A stretch of DNA of 64,000 nucleotides. Source: Chrysopilus asiliformis. Taxonomy: Eukaryota; Arthropoda; Insecta; Diptera; Rhagionidae. Where the stretch lies: positions 85,374,148 through 85,438,147 of the forward strand of contig OZ035960.1 of the NCBI GenBank assembly GCA_964034945.1, read 5' to 3'. The notes below the pieces were generated by a model, which worked only from the letters and a program-made list of their open reading frames with translations, was not told the DNA's origin and searched no databases. Positions within the stretch are counted from its first letter, which is position 1; each line of letters begins with the position of its first letter. The position numbers and the translations under genes were made by a program. Positions 33,746 to 45,971 of this stretch are shown here, piece after piece.

Positions 33746-34975
33746 CACGGTAAAAACCGAAGTCTAATTTTAAGACATTTTCCTTCTATTTTTTAAACTT
33801 TTGAAAGTTTAGTGGAATTTTAAACTATTTTCTCTATTTTTAAAACTTTTTGAAAGTTTAGAGTATATTTTAGTCGAAAAGTTTAATATTTAGTGAGTTT
33901 CGGTTTATTTTTAAGACTATAGTTTAAAAAGTAAACTTTTTCTTTCTTAAAAATTTGTTTTAAACCTCTCCGCCTTATTTCTAGACTTTTAATCGAAATA
34001 TTAGACCTATAAGTTTGAGAACTAAACCTTGTAAGTTTTACTTCAATTCGGATAAAATTGAATTAAACTTTTTGTCTAATATTTAGTCTTTTCAGTTTAT
34101 TTTTCTTTTTCAAATTCATCAGTCGGTCGGTCAATTTTTAGAAAAGTCGCGAGGCTCGAATTCGACTTTTCGGTCTAAAAACAAAACTTCAAAGTCTACA
34201 ATTTATTCAGTTTTAGAAAATTGTGACTACTTTTTAATCGTTTCAGCCTATAATTAAAACTCATTATTCTAAAATTTAGAAAGTAAAGTCTGGAATTGGT
34301 TTATTTTAGAAGTCTGAGTATATTTTCTATACATATTAATCTAAAATTAAGAATTTAATTCGCGGGCGTGGATGGCTCAGTTAGCTAAGTGCTTGCCTTG
34401 TGATCCAAAGAGCAGTGGTTCAAATCCCACTCAGGGCAAAAATAATTCGGCTTGAATTTGAATTTGGAAGTTTTCTGCTCATGGACCTAAACACTTCGGC
34501 ATTAGAGGCAATTTGCCTAAGCTCCTGGCATAAACATAAAAAAAAGGTTTGAAATTTAAACTTCGAAGTCTAAATTTGAGTCAGTTTTAGAAAATTGTAA
34601 CTACTTTTTAGTAATTTCAGTTTGAAATTAAAACTTTTAAGTCTTAAATTTAGACCGGATAGTCTTATTTACCCGGATAATTCACGAATTTTAGAAGTTT
34701 ATGACTATTTTTTAACCATTCCAGTCTAAATTTAAGACTCATGCATCTTAAACTTAAACCGTAAGGTTTTAATTTGAGAATTTTTAGAAATTTGGAACTA
34801 ATTTTTAGATTTTTTAGACTAAAATTTAAATTTTAATACCTTAAATTTAGACCGGATAATACTATTTAAAAGGAAAATAATTTCAAACTTTTAAAGTTTG
34901 ATTTTTAGGCTCAAAAAGGTGTTGACCTATATGTAGGAAAAAAAGTCTTAAAATTAGACTCCAGTTTTTACCGTG
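33746..34975. mobile_element. CACGGT-terminal element made of degenerate repeats (1230 bp)
   Basis: TIRs of about 31 bp begin CACGGTAAAAAC and continue GAGTCTAATTTTAAGAC with a few mismatches. TA flanks at 33744-33745 and 34976-34977. Almost the whole interior is a patchwork of short variants of GTCTAAAATTTAGACT and AAACTTTTGAAAGTTT. A tRNA-derived SINE interrupts it at 34363. It shares its outermost bases and TA flanks with the gene-bearing element at 48330-53742. Confidence 0.75.
34363..34545 (+). mobile_element. tRNA-derived SINE
   Basis: A tRNA-like head starts CGCGGGCGTGGATGG and has an A-box-like GGCTCAGTTAGC. A B box GGTTCAAATCCC sits in a paired T arm. The head is followed by about 105 bp of unrelated body ending in an A-rich tail (CATAAAAAAAA). 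The acceptor stem does not pair, so this is not a functional tRNA. No clear target duplication. Confidence 0.6.
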
Positions 34976-34977
34976 TA

Positions 34978-36789
34978 GGAGTTATTTAGCGTAACTGTTT
35001 GACTCACGTGGTATTTATCGTTTACACATTTCATTCATTGTTAATTTTCTTACAAAGCATGAAAAGTACGACATTGTATATCATAAATACTTGTAATCCT
35101 TAATATCTTAGATGAAAAACTCCATAACAAGGAGTCTCTATATATAAGAAAAAACTGGCAAGTGGTAAAAATATAAAATATAAAATGGAATTCCGTAAAA
35201 TAGCAAAAAAAAAAAAAGGAAAGTAATTCCACTGGCAATGGAACACTGGTGAGAATCAACCTCGTTGTTACAAAGTCATCATCTCGTCATCGGAAAGGCA
35301 TTGAGTCATGTTCTTTTGGCTTTAGTATTTTTCTCATCACCGATAGGGAGCACAAAGCCAACACACAAATACATTTCTCCTTAATTTTAAAGGGAAAAAG
35401 GATCGTATACGCCTTTACTTGTACATGACAAGGGTGTGGTTACTGACATTTGAATTCATTCATGTCTTAATTCAAATCTTCTTTCGCTTTAACGGACCAG
35501 CATCCGGTTTTATGGCTTTTGAGGGTTTGCCACGTCAGCTACTGTAGAAGAATCGTTACTTGACGAAAATTTATCTGACAATAGAGGGAGTTTAACTATG
35601 AAATGTGCTATTTGCCATGATTTATATCTAATGGTGTCCATTGGACTGTTCACTACCGAGTACTGTAAAGACATATCTCCTCATATGAACAGCACAATAG
35701 TGGAAAATATTCAGACATGTTGGACAAACTTTTTTTTTCCAAACGACAAAATAAAAATTTAAAGAACATTTGGTCAACCGCAGAATATTGGTATCCATTC
35801 CATTAATAGAAAGTACAGTATGAATATATAAAATTCCATTATCACAATTTTTACAAGCGTTTTTTACAGCGTTTTTACGTACATGTATATAAAATGTGAG
35901 TATAAAAGTTGGCATGAAACACCATAGCAGTTCCTAGTTCATGTGAGTTCTTAGTAATTGAAACACAACGAGCGAGTCAGGAAGTCATATGAACTTCATA
36001 TCCCGGCACGGATCTCAACTTCCCAAATATGTGCCGTTGTTTCAACATGTTCCCGCAGGACTTGATCGTTACGTGTGCTTCTGCTGACAACTTTAATATT
36101 ATAACGTAAGCTTCAAGAGATGAACCATTATTCCGACGAAGCAAAAAAAAAACATAAAAAGATTCTCTAATGCTAGAAAAACTATGTTAACTAATATCCA
36201 ATAGATTGACTAAAATTTATTAGTAATGAATAACGTTACTTTAATTTTAAGTACTAATACATAATTGCGTCTATTGGTATTTAATTGGATCGTGTCTACG
36301 AAAATTCAAAAAAGAAATAAATTTGGTATTTGACCCGAGTTAAAGTATTTTTCACATAAGTGTTATTGCACGAATCTACTCTCTAAATTATAGGCTCTAA
36401 TTCTATATACATCAGAGTGTATCAGACATAGAGGCCAATCGTGAAAGGGGTAATTCTATGGAGAATTTGATGGAAAAAATTGTGTGGGAAAGAAATGTGC
36501 ATTTACCAAAGAAAAAATAAATAAATGTGCATTTACATATTAAATCGAAACTCTCAAACTAGTGAACCGATTTTCTTCAAGTTAGGAAGAAGTTATGCAG
36601 ACTTTTTTGAAAGGTAATTGTATGACCCTTATTTTATTTTTTGAAGTCTCATATGCCAGAGTCGCCAGTCCGAAGATATTGGTCACTAAAGTTAACTTTA
36701 CAATTTTATTTTTTGTTAAATGTAATTTTTTTCGAAAACCGCTCATATTTCTTTATCATTTTTATGCATATTTTAATTCGCTATATTCT
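34978..36789. other. Unassigned sequence
   Basis: No gene is recognised. The frame at 35628-35915 (minus) and those at 36595-36918 match nothing I know. A GAACCGATTTTCTTCAAGTT phrase near 36556 is the module discussed in the findings. Confidence 0.35.
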
Positions 36790-36804
36790 TACCTACAAAT
36801 CATC

Positions 36805-37120
36805 ATCATTCTCGGCGCTACAACTCTCGAAGAGCCTGGGCCTACTCAATTGAGGTTTCATAACTATTTCTTCCTGCTTCACACCTACAGTTTTACATGG
36901 ATTCCGAACCATGGATGAATTACAACATTTGTAAGGTTTTTATGTTGCAACCCATTAACAGCAGAGGCCGTGATAGCAATCTAGACCGATGATGTCGTTA
37001 GCACCCAGCAGCAACTATCAAAAACTCATTTCGTAAAGCAAGTTGGGAATTGAACCTCCAGAACCGACCTCCAGAATACGGGCCAAGTACTTTATCACTT
37101 GGACTACGCTCTGGACCTAT
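36805..37120 (-). mobile_element. tRNA-derived SINE with perfect 14-bp duplication
   Basis: On the minus strand it starts with a tRNA-like head containing an A-box-like TAGTCCAAGTG and a B box GGTTCAATTCC. It ends with CGAGAATGATGATG. The duplication ACCTACAAATCATC lies at 36791-36804 and 37121-37134. A second, head-less copy lies at 54855-55070. Confidence 0.8.
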
Positions 37121-37235
37121 ACCTACAAATCATCCATAGAAAAAAGTCTGTGCCATTAACGGTTTTCTACTTAAACGACATTTACAATGCTTACAAACAC
37201 TCAATTTAGTCAATTTCAATTGAAATTTTCATATA

Positions 37236-37745
37236 TCGGGTCTTTCAACAAGGACATAATAATTTTGTATTTTAATAAAAACGCACCCTACAACTTTTTT
37301 TATGATCTGGCAATGCTAAAACGTCAGTCAAGGTTTACATTTTTATCATAGTGAAGTTCACGAACGAGCACGTTTGGAAATTATTAAAACTTAATACCGA
37401 AATTCTGAGTCGGTGGTCGCAATCGTGTAATCTCGAGAAATGGTCCGGTCGAATGGCCACCTCGCTCATGCGATTTAACGCCGTTGGATTCCTTTTTATG
37501 GGGTTATGTTAAGTCGTTGGTTTATACCAACAAGCCAACAACGTTAGAGGAGCTCAGGAACAATATCGAACGAGAAATTGCCAACGTTCCGGCCGATATG
37601 TGTGGAAGAGTGGTGGAAAATTGGCTCCAAAGAATCAATCAGTGCAAACGTGCCACTACACCTGAAATAAATTTCAGCCCGATATCTCAATTATTCTGTG
37701 TTTTATTTAAATACAAAAATGTTATGTCCTTGTTGAAAGACCCTC
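37236..37745 (+). mobile_element. mariner-family deletion derivative, copy 1
   Basis: The ends GGGTCTTTCAACAAGGACAT and ATGTCCTTGTTGAAAGACCC are inverted repeats, flanked by TA. The interior fuses the first few codons of a transposase (KFTNE) to its C-terminus, PPRSCDLTPLDSFLWGYVKS onward. The CDLTPLD segment holds what should be the third catalytic Asp. The middle, with the first two, is deleted. Compared with copy 2 it lacks the last dozen codons and stop. Confidence 0.82.
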
Positions 37746-37959
37746 TATTTATATTATTTTTTTCAGTTTAAATTATGGGAGTACACAAAAATTATATTAG
37801 ATTTGTGAAGTGCCCTCCCCCTGTCTGAATACAAACTCGTGCCCGATTTTGAATAGCTGTATTTACGTTAATATTTGGTAACGCTGCCTTTATTTTTTGC
37901 CCGTATAACTTTGCCATGTTCAATACTCTATTTGAGGTCAGACAAAATTTTTATGAAAA

Positions 37960-38290
37960 AAATTCATTTGAATGGGAGAGTAAGAAAGAATTGGGCCGAT
38001 TGGATTTTTATGTGTGGTAGGTTATGTAAAATCATACTTTAAACACATAAACTTTTTCGGTTCTGTGCCCCGTTTTCGAGAAAATAGAAAAAAGTATTCA
38101 GTTTGTATGGGGGAGGGGGTAACAACGGGCCAATTTTGCCAGTTCCAGAACTTAGCTTAGCCATTTCCGAGAACCGTAACTATACAAACTTTCAAGTGTC
38201 TAGCTCAATCCTTTCGAAAGTTGTGGTGTTTACAGACAGACAGACAAACAGACGGATGGACAAGGTTTTGGATATTTATCATTTACAAAT
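37960..38290 (-). repeat. Diverged HINE-like core
   Basis: It shares the order of the HINE core: GGATTTTTATGTGTGG, AATCATACTTTAAAC, CCGTTTTCGAGAAAA, GGGCCAATTTTGCC, CAAGTGTCTAGCTCAATCC, then a short CAGACAGACAAACAGACGG tract. The termini are not recognisable. Confidence 0.55.
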
Positions 38291-40146
38291 TTTGAAATGT
38301 ATTTAAATGTTGCAGCTTAATTGGTCTCCAAACGTATTTCTCGAGTGGCATCAATGTCAAATCGGATGAAACATGTGTCCAATGAAGGGTTATTTTTCGA
38401 AACTGATTCAGAGCTATATGTATTTGATTTTTATTTTTTCTTTTATTTTGATTATAACTTATGTTAATGTCACATTTTACTTTATAGTTTTATATAAGAA
38501 GTGTTTGGCAATGAGGGTCGGACTGTAAATTTGGTTTAGGTGAATAAAAAGTTTATTTGTACCAAAAATTATCTTCATGCAAGTCAACTTCTTTTCTTAT
38601 TGTGTTCTTCCATATTGTGCATTTGGCAACAGTTTTGTCTATTTCATTCAAGTTAAGCTAAATTTTGTGAAGAATTCTATCATCGTAAATGTTCTCTCAG
38701 TTCCGAACCGAAACCCACTTCTCGTCATTATACTAGTTGAGTTACCGAAAACTTCGGAGAAATTTTCCAGATTAAAAATAACAAGATTGTTTTAGGTGAA
38801 AACAGCTTGACAGTGCATCTTTAAAAATATATATCCTGCTAAAAAATTACTAAATTTATTTAAGCGTATAAATTGTTATTAAAGAAAACCATTTAAAAAA
38901 AAATTTGTTCTTCCGAACTACTATAATATCTAACTTATTTGATGTGAAGAAATTATTAGATTTCCTTTGGGAAATTAATACTTTGAAATCAACGTTGCAA
39001 GATATTATTCATTAAATGAATGAAACCGTGTAGAAATGCATCGCGATGGTCTCATATCCAAGCGAGAGCCGTCAAGAATTTTCTTTGCAGAGGTTAAACA
39101 TATATTTCCACGACCATAATACACTATATTTTAAAAATAAAAATCCGACTTTAAAGCAAAATAAAATATTTGCCTCAGTATGTAAAAAAATATATTATTC
39201 GAAATTTTTGTAAACATCGTTATCGCCACAACAATAATATAACGACGAAATGATATTTTTTGTGAAATCTTCTGAGACAAGAAAAATATGGTTTATACAT
39301 ATATTGTAGTTATCCATGTTTATTAAGTAATATGGCAAGTAAAGAAGTTTTTGATATTTATATGAATTTCTAAAGTGAATGAAAATATTTTAAATGTTAT
39401 TCTAGAATTTGAATTAAATATTTCCATCCTGTATACTATACCACCTCTAGAGAAATAATTGTTTGAAATTGTTGTTTGTTAACTTTTCGCCAGGAACTTT
39501 CGACAGTTTGTAAATTCAAAGTTTAACTTTGCATTCCGATTACAGCTTTTGTGGATGACATTTTAAATTTGTTAGCATAAACTGTCCAAATATAGAAACA
39601 CATTCTTGTAAGTTTTGAGTCAAAGAGTCAAGATTCTACACAAATAAAGATTTCTTAGCCTGTTCCATAGATACAACGCTAAGATATCGCACGTCTAACG
39701 AAGAAAATGGAATTTTTTTTTTAAAAAAAAGCTTCCAGCAGAAACCAAGATAGCTTTTAAAAACGTTTCTTTCTGTGCACTTCAAATAAATATCGAATGC
39801 ACTTCATGTTCGTATGTGTGCATCCGCCACCGATCAATGTTGAACAGATAAACGACAGAATTTTGCATTAATTTTAAATTTTTCTAAAAATAACATCATA
39901 TACAGATATCTCACGGACCAATATCATAATGCACCCAAGTGGGTATCAAATTAAGGTAGCCAACATAAGACTTAATCTTAGAATTAGTTCAGTTCAATTG
40001 TTAGCATCGAAGTGTAAAGATCACAAGATCAACGAAAGTTAATAAAAATAAATAATAAAATTAAATTGTTTTTTTTTAATAATTTAACAGATAAATCTTT
40101 TAACTTATATAATGGAAGATCTTCCCAGAGCCCTGTGGAACATTCT
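38291..40146. other. Unassigned A+T-rich sequence
   Basis: This is the longest stretch of the window in which I see neither coding signal nor repeats. It may be unique host intergenic DNA. Confidence 0.35.
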
Positions 40147-40150
40147 TTAA

Positions 40151-40717
40151 CCCTAATCAGCTCAGGCTAATTTTGTCCTTAATCCAAAAAAAAAAATTTT
40201 TTTTGAGTTTGCATTTTTTAATTCATTTAATAATATTTATTTATTTGTATATACATTATTTGTACTTTTTATAATTGTAGCATAAAATTGATTTTTAAGA
40301 ATTTTCGTTACAAACATTTTTCTTGGATTTGCACTTATCTGCTTCAAAGCGCGACCTTAGAAATGGGGACACAGGAAGCAACGTTTTCTCTTTTGGGAAG
40401 TGCTACAGTTATTATCGCCTACTACAGTCCGATATTTTGCGAAATAGAAGCAAAGTGATACCAAAATAACCTTTCTTTGCTGGTAAAACCGTTACGGTGT
40501 CTTTGAGACACCGCCTGCGTGGATTAAGGGTAAATTTCATAAAAGCGAAATATTATTGTTGTAGTAAAAAAAATTAATTTTTTTTTTCGTTTTTAAATAG
40601 TATTGGCTTAAAAAAACAAAGTCAAGGAGCATAAATGCAACAACTTTTTTAACATTCGTAACAATCACTCTCAAAACTGCATCGGTGTCTCAAAGACACC
40701 GCGAATGCGGATTAGGG
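40151..40717. mobile_element. piggyBac-type MITE with internal palindromes (567 bp)
   Basis: The ends CCCTAATC and GATTAGGG are inverted repeats flanked by TTAA (40147-40150, 40718-40721). Two perfect 19-bp palindromes, CGGTGTCTTTGAGACACCG (about 40495) and CGGTGTCTCAAAGACACCG (about 40684), each precede a GGATTA.GGGT motif. This suggests subterminal binding sites. Confidence 0.75.
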
Positions 40718-40923
40718 TTAATATCGCTAACGGATGGTTCAAATGTAGTTTCATCAATGTTTTGGCAACCAGGGTAATTGAAGAAGTTCGTATCTCAACA
40801 CTTGGAAATTAAATCATTTTTTCGAAATGAGTAAAAAAGACATTTTTTAAGGAGAAACAAGGATCTACCTCCCATGTATAAAGTTCTGTTAGTTGTATCA
40901 AAAAAATAATGTCAAATAAAATT

Positions 40924-41167
40924 GAGGCGTTAAAAGCTAGAGTGGACCAACCCACATGTCGAAATCGTGATTTTTTTGTGTTTGAATCACTATTGCGAGT
41001 GAGTATTTAGATAAAAATGTTTGGATGCACAAAAGAACATTTCAGCATTGAGTAATAAAGTCCACAGAATTTTTTTTCCAAAAATTTACTGTCAATAATA
41101 GTACAAAAGTGGAAAAGCTTCAAAAACTCGATTATGTGGCTGGGTCCACTCTAGCTTTTAACGCCTC
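40924..41167. mobile_element. MITE with 4-bp duplication AATT (244 bp)
   Basis: The ends GAGGCGTTAAAAGCTAGAGT and ACTCTAGCTTTTAACGCCTC are perfect inverted repeats, continuing through GGACC. AATT flanks at 40920-40923 and 41168-41171. Confidence 0.82.
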
Positions 41168-41280
41168 AATTATCATTCTATTTATACAAAACAAAAATTT
41201 GGACATTGTGTATCGGAAGAAAAAGCTACATAGCAGCGAAATATATTTTTCAAACAACGCACAAAAAAGATTTTTTCAGT

Positions 41281-41400
41281 TCTTTTCAGTTCTTTTCAGT
41301 TCTTTTCAGTTCTTTTCAGTTCTTTTCAGTTCTTTTCAGTTCTTTTCAGTTCTTTTCAGTTCTTTTCAGTTCTTTTCAGTTCTTTTCAGTTCTTTCCAGT
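41281..41400 (+). repeat. Twelve tandem copies of a 10-mer
   Basis: TCTTTTCAGT is repeated exactly twelve times; only the last unit has a single T-to-C change. Confidence 0.98.
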
Positions 41401-41775
41401 TAAAAAACACCTTGTGTTTTTGATACTAGACTTTGATTTAAAATTCAAAAATCCTCATCTCGTCGCAAATCTAGAAAAACATTTAAAATTTATTTTGATC
41501 ATTTCCGGGTTATAGGGCATATTTTTTTCTTCTAATAGATTTCTTATGACTACAATTGAATAATGCAATGAAATTAAAGAAACAATGAGGAATTGAAAAA
41601 TTTTTTGAAAGAAAACATCAAGTTTCGATCCCAAGTCACGATGACTGGATCTCATCAGAGTGACGCTATGACCTCTCCCTCAATAGATTAACGGCATAAC
41701 CACATTAATTCTCGGGATCAAAACTTCAAAAGTTTTCCTAATCGCTCATTGCTTCCATTTAAATTTAATTTAGTA

Positions 41776-42409
41776 CAGTGTGACCTCGGTAATCGTAACT
41801 ATATAAGACAGAGCCTGTTGCAATAACCGAGTCAGTTGCGTTAACCAACTCACAACATTATCTGTCAAAAAGGGAAACATAAGTTCTTTAACAATATAAC
41901 AGCTCCAAAAATAGGATAAAATCTCTACCATTTGTAACGTACATAGTTAGCATTTGTAACGTACTAAAAAAATAGTAAATACTGCAAAACTATTTACGTT
42001 TCTCATACATAAAAGTTCAATTGGATTAGCCTCAAAAAATTCAACTGGAATATTATGATCCAATTCAAAGATTCCACTTTGAGAGTTTATAATCTCGCCA
42101 TACACAAATTGTACGATTGCCTGCCAATTTTAGTTTTCGTGTGTTTTTTTGTTGGCATAGACTTGTTTTGTAAGAGCCATTCTTTAATAAATAAAAACAA
42201 GGAACAGAGAATAAAGTCAATAAAAGATTTCCTGTAACTATTTTTTATCTTTTTTTGGTCGAAACAGTATCAGATTATAAAAAAGTTGCGTTAATCGAGT
42301 CAACCTTATTTGGAAGTTGCGTTTATTGAGTCAACAGTGTAAAATTTTAGGTGTTGCGTTAACCGAGGAGTTGCGTTCTTCGAGGGTTGCGTTTAACGAG
42401 GTCACACTG
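41776..42409. mobile_element. Tigger/pogo-like MITE (634 bp)
   Basis: The ends CAGTGTGACCTCG and CGAGGTCACACTG are inverted repeats flanked by TA. Several copies of a GTTGCGTTAACCGAG-type motif lie inside both ends. CAG..GACCTCG termini with this kind of repeat are typical of Tigger elements. No transposase sequence. Confidence 0.8.
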
Positions 42410-42587
42410 TATTCTATTTCAAATCTGGCACTTGAATAGAACTCGATTCGATAGAAGCAAAAATATTCCAATACGACCAGAGCCCGAAAATTATCAAAAT
42501 AAATAACATTAAATTATCAGACGTTGAAAAATTCAAAAATTTGAAATTTATATTTTAATATGTATTATATTTAAAAGCAAAATAAAT

Positions 42588-44262
42588 GTGAACAGCACAT
42601 GATTTTCTTTTACTAAATCTTTGTTCTTGCGCAATTTACTAGTAACCTATAATCCGACGAAAAAAAATTAGTTTTTATAAAAATATAAATTTTAATTTCA
42701 AAAAATGTGAAATATTTCGAAAACGGTAAAAGATATCGATTTATGTAGGAAGGAAAAAATATAGAGAATTTTAATATCTTTAGTTCTTCCTTCAAATATT
42801 TTTACGGGGAACCGTTAGTTTGCGAGCAATCCACAAAAATCTTTTTTTTTACATTTAAATGAAAATATCTCAATAGCGGGCAAAAAATAACGAATGACGG
42901 TAAAAGTCAAAATTGTGGAAAATATCATTCTCATTAATTCATATTATTTATAAACTACATACGACACTTATAGCCCTATTATGAAAGTCACGCGACTCGT
43001 CGTACTGCGGCAAATCTGCCACTGCGGACTGTTTTGGTATTATATAAGTCCGCACGACCTGCGTTTCAAGCAATTTCAAGTCCGCATCTATTTGGCTGCG
43101 GACTCACCTTTTCCAGCGACATTTCGAGGTTATGAGAAAGAGACTGTGTTTGATTTTCTTATCATTGATTTTCTTATAATATTCATATCAGTGTTGTTAT
43201 TATCATTAAAGATAATGTGCAACACTTGGAAACATACAGAGTATTCACAGTCCTCTTTTAAATTGCGAGTAAATTTACCGCTCGGTAATTCAGTCAAATT
43301 TAACAGATTTTTACCAAGACGCTAACTTGGTTCATGTAAAAATGAATTTCCGGATTCGGTAATTGTATACATGCCTTGAGTCGTGTTTTCCGGCCCGGTT
43401 ATTCGGTATCAAGAATCAACCGCGAGTGGCGCTAGTAATGTTTTTAGTTGACAAATTTTCTCGCTGGTTTTTTGTTAATCTCATCGGACTGATGCAAGTT
43501 TTTTCAATTTTGATAGCCATTGCCACAATAGAAATTCAAAAGAATACATCAAACCTGGATTTAAAGGTATGTGACATATTTTACAATTAAATTCGCATTT
43601 CATGATTTGGTCACGTATCCAATAAAAGCGCTGTTCTCAAATCTGTGCTGTGGGATGTTCACAGCAGAATATTTTCAGTCTTTTAATATTACCGAATACC
43701 GAAAATTAAAAGAGTACTGTGAATACCCTGATAGTTTCAGTGACGACTGAAACGAATCTTTCTCACATTTGACAGTTCAACGCGAACCAACGCATATGAT
43801 CGCAAAGAGTCTAGTCCGCAAACGGAATGCGGACTTACATAATACCAAATCACTGCGGAATGGACTTGACGGTCGCTGCGGACTGACGAGTCCGCACGAC
43901 CTACATAATAGGGCTATTAAATTCTCAGGCGACGATACGCAGTTTTAGTGAAAGAGTTGTCTCCAACTCTTACCATACATAAGACGACTGAAAAATGTGT
44001 AGTTTCGTAGTAAATCGCGAAAAACGAAATTGCAATTTTCAAAAAGCCGCCATTTTGTTTACTTCAGGTTAAAGGTTTTCCACCAAAAGTTGATAGAATT
44101 GACCAAACATGCATGCAAAATTTCATCTATTAGTTTTTGAGAAATCCTGTACACAGACTGACAGACAGAAAGATATTTTTATAATAATGCTCCAATCGCC
44201 TCAGAAGTCCTCGGGAAATGTGTTTAGACAAAATTAAAAGGACGAAATTTTTCATGAATAGA
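42588..44262 (+). repeat. Old dispersed repeat (family Y), copy 2, interrupted
   Basis: It matches 20558-21300 in outline, beginning GTGAACAGCACATGATTTTC and ending CGAAATTTTTCATGAATA. A 946-bp TIR element (42971-43916) splits it. A CAGACTGACAGACAG tract lies near 44154. Confidence 0.6.
42971..43916. mobile_element. TIR element with TTA duplication (946 bp)
   Basis: The outermost TAGCCCTATTATG and CATAATAGGGCTA are perfect inverted repeats. Looser pairing runs about 90 bp inward and includes CTGCGGACT and TTGGTATTAT. TTA flanks at 42968-42970 and 43917-43919. Repeated GTCCGCA/TGCGGAC motifs fill both ends. Frames of 114 and 75 codons inside match nothing recognised. Confidence 0.82.
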
Positions 44263-44264
44263 TA

Positions 44265-45008
44265 AATTTATTATACTTCGTATAAGGGAGTAAAAATAGC
44301 CGAATAAACTAAAACATCGTCAATTTTTTCCTGTATTTTGAAAACGTAATTACACATGTTGAATTTTACCTTCAGGAAAAAATGAATAAGCCAAATAATT
44401 TTATAGGCTTAAAATAATTACATTTTAATGCAATTAAAATCCAATTACTTCGTATATAAATAACTTAAAACGGCAATGAATAAAAAAGTTTGGTTTCTAA
44501 CAAAAACATTTTTCACGGTAATTTTTTTCTCCATTTTCGTGAAATGAAGAGCGGAAAGATATACCTGTTCACTAATTTAAAAGCAATCATCGAGCTTATA
44601 AAACTTTTTCAATTTGAGAAAGATGAAGAGAAAATTATATTTTGCGCAAAAATTACTTTTTTTAAAATCATGCTGGACACATGGAAATAACGAATTTTTG
44701 AAACAGTAAGTAGATTTGAAAATTTCTAGAAACAAAAAGTGTGTGTAGTTAAAAAGTGATTTTCCTCTTTGATTAGAAAATGTTTTGAACAGTTTTTTAA
44801 TCCTTGTAATATTTGTGATGTTGGTCAAAGTATTGAAGAAATATAAAAATTACAAAACGTGAAATGAACGTTTACGTATATTTCATACGCAGGGCAAGTT
44901 TTGTCATGCTACTTGCATGTCAATAAGAAGCAGTGGGTTTTGATGAAAAAATATGAAACCCATTGGCCTACTATGTCTAACATTAATAGTTTTTGAAATA
45001 TTGTAAAA
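44265..45008. other. Unassigned sequence
   Basis: The phrase TTTCATACGCAGGGCAAG near 44880 recurs inside the next element (45118, and inverted near 45660). No gene recognised. Confidence 0.4.
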
Positions 45009-45775
45009 CTATGTGAGGTATTGTGTACATATATACGAGTTTGTTTGTAACACAGCGTAACTGACTAAATTTAAGATTTTTTTTTGAAAAAAAATAATAA
45101 AAAAATGTTTGACGTCTATTTCATACGCAGAGCAATACATACTTTCCCTGCTTTTCTTAAGCAGGATAAAATCAACTGCTAAAATTATTCTTTGTTTAAT
45201 CAAATTATTTTTTGTTTAATCAAATTATTCAGAATAATAATTTAAAAATTTATTTATTAACTTTTGTTATATGAATTATTAATTTATTAAGAATAGTAGT
45301 TTTTAAGTAATATTCAAATAGCTTATAATTCGAGTATAACACTGAATATGTAGAATGGCACCGAAAATGTAAACTTGACAGTAAGATTTTTGTTTAAATC
45401 TATCAATATCTGACGTGCGTATGAAATATTTTTACGAAGGGAAACTGAATCGATATGTTCGGGAGGGTGGAACTCGGAAATTAGGAGTTTTTGAAGTAGC
45501 ATTGTAATGAAATTAGCGAATTTCGCTATCAATTTGACATTTCCGTTGCTATTTTAATGTTAGCCGGTGATTTTATTTTGCAAGAAACATTTCCTATGAC
45601 TTTTTACAATTTTACTAATTTTAGAAAAAGCAGGACAACGAGTTTCTTATTTTTTAAAACTTGCCCTGCGTGTAAAATAGACGTCAAACTCAAAAAAAAA
45701 AATCTTTGATTAAGTTAGTGCGCTATGTTACAAACAAATCGTATATATATGTACAACAATACCTCACATAGTCCG
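45009..45775. repeat. Inverted repeat with ~125-bp arms
   Basis: About 45009-45135 pairs imperfectly with 45650-45775. The outer ends CTATGTGAGGTATTGT and ACAATACCTCACATAG match exactly, and pairing continues through GTTTGTTTGTAAC and TTTGACGTCTATTT. No flanking duplication found, so it is not classified as a transposon. Confidence 0.7.
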
Positions 45776-45971
45776 GATAATCGGTTCTACCCATTTTCTA
45801 AATTGTTTGAAACCTAATCGAGATACGTCGAAAACTAATAGATCATAGAATTTATTAAAGTTCACAAACTTCCAATGCTTAATCTTACATGTATTTCACA
45901 GCTTCCACATTAAGTCGTTGAAGGGGGGGAACTCCACAAAAATTGAAATATCGTATCGCATAACTTTAAAT

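Noticed and set aside
34363..34440. A tRNA gene
   Set aside because: The A-box and B-box-like sequences and T arm are present, but the acceptor stem does not pair and a SINE body follows directly.
38291..40146. Host gene in the long quiet stretch
   Set aside because: I found no open frame with recognisable wording and no consistent splice pattern; left as unassigned.
41109..41423. Frame with repeated QFFSVLFSS
   Set aside because: It is a translation of the 10-mer array.
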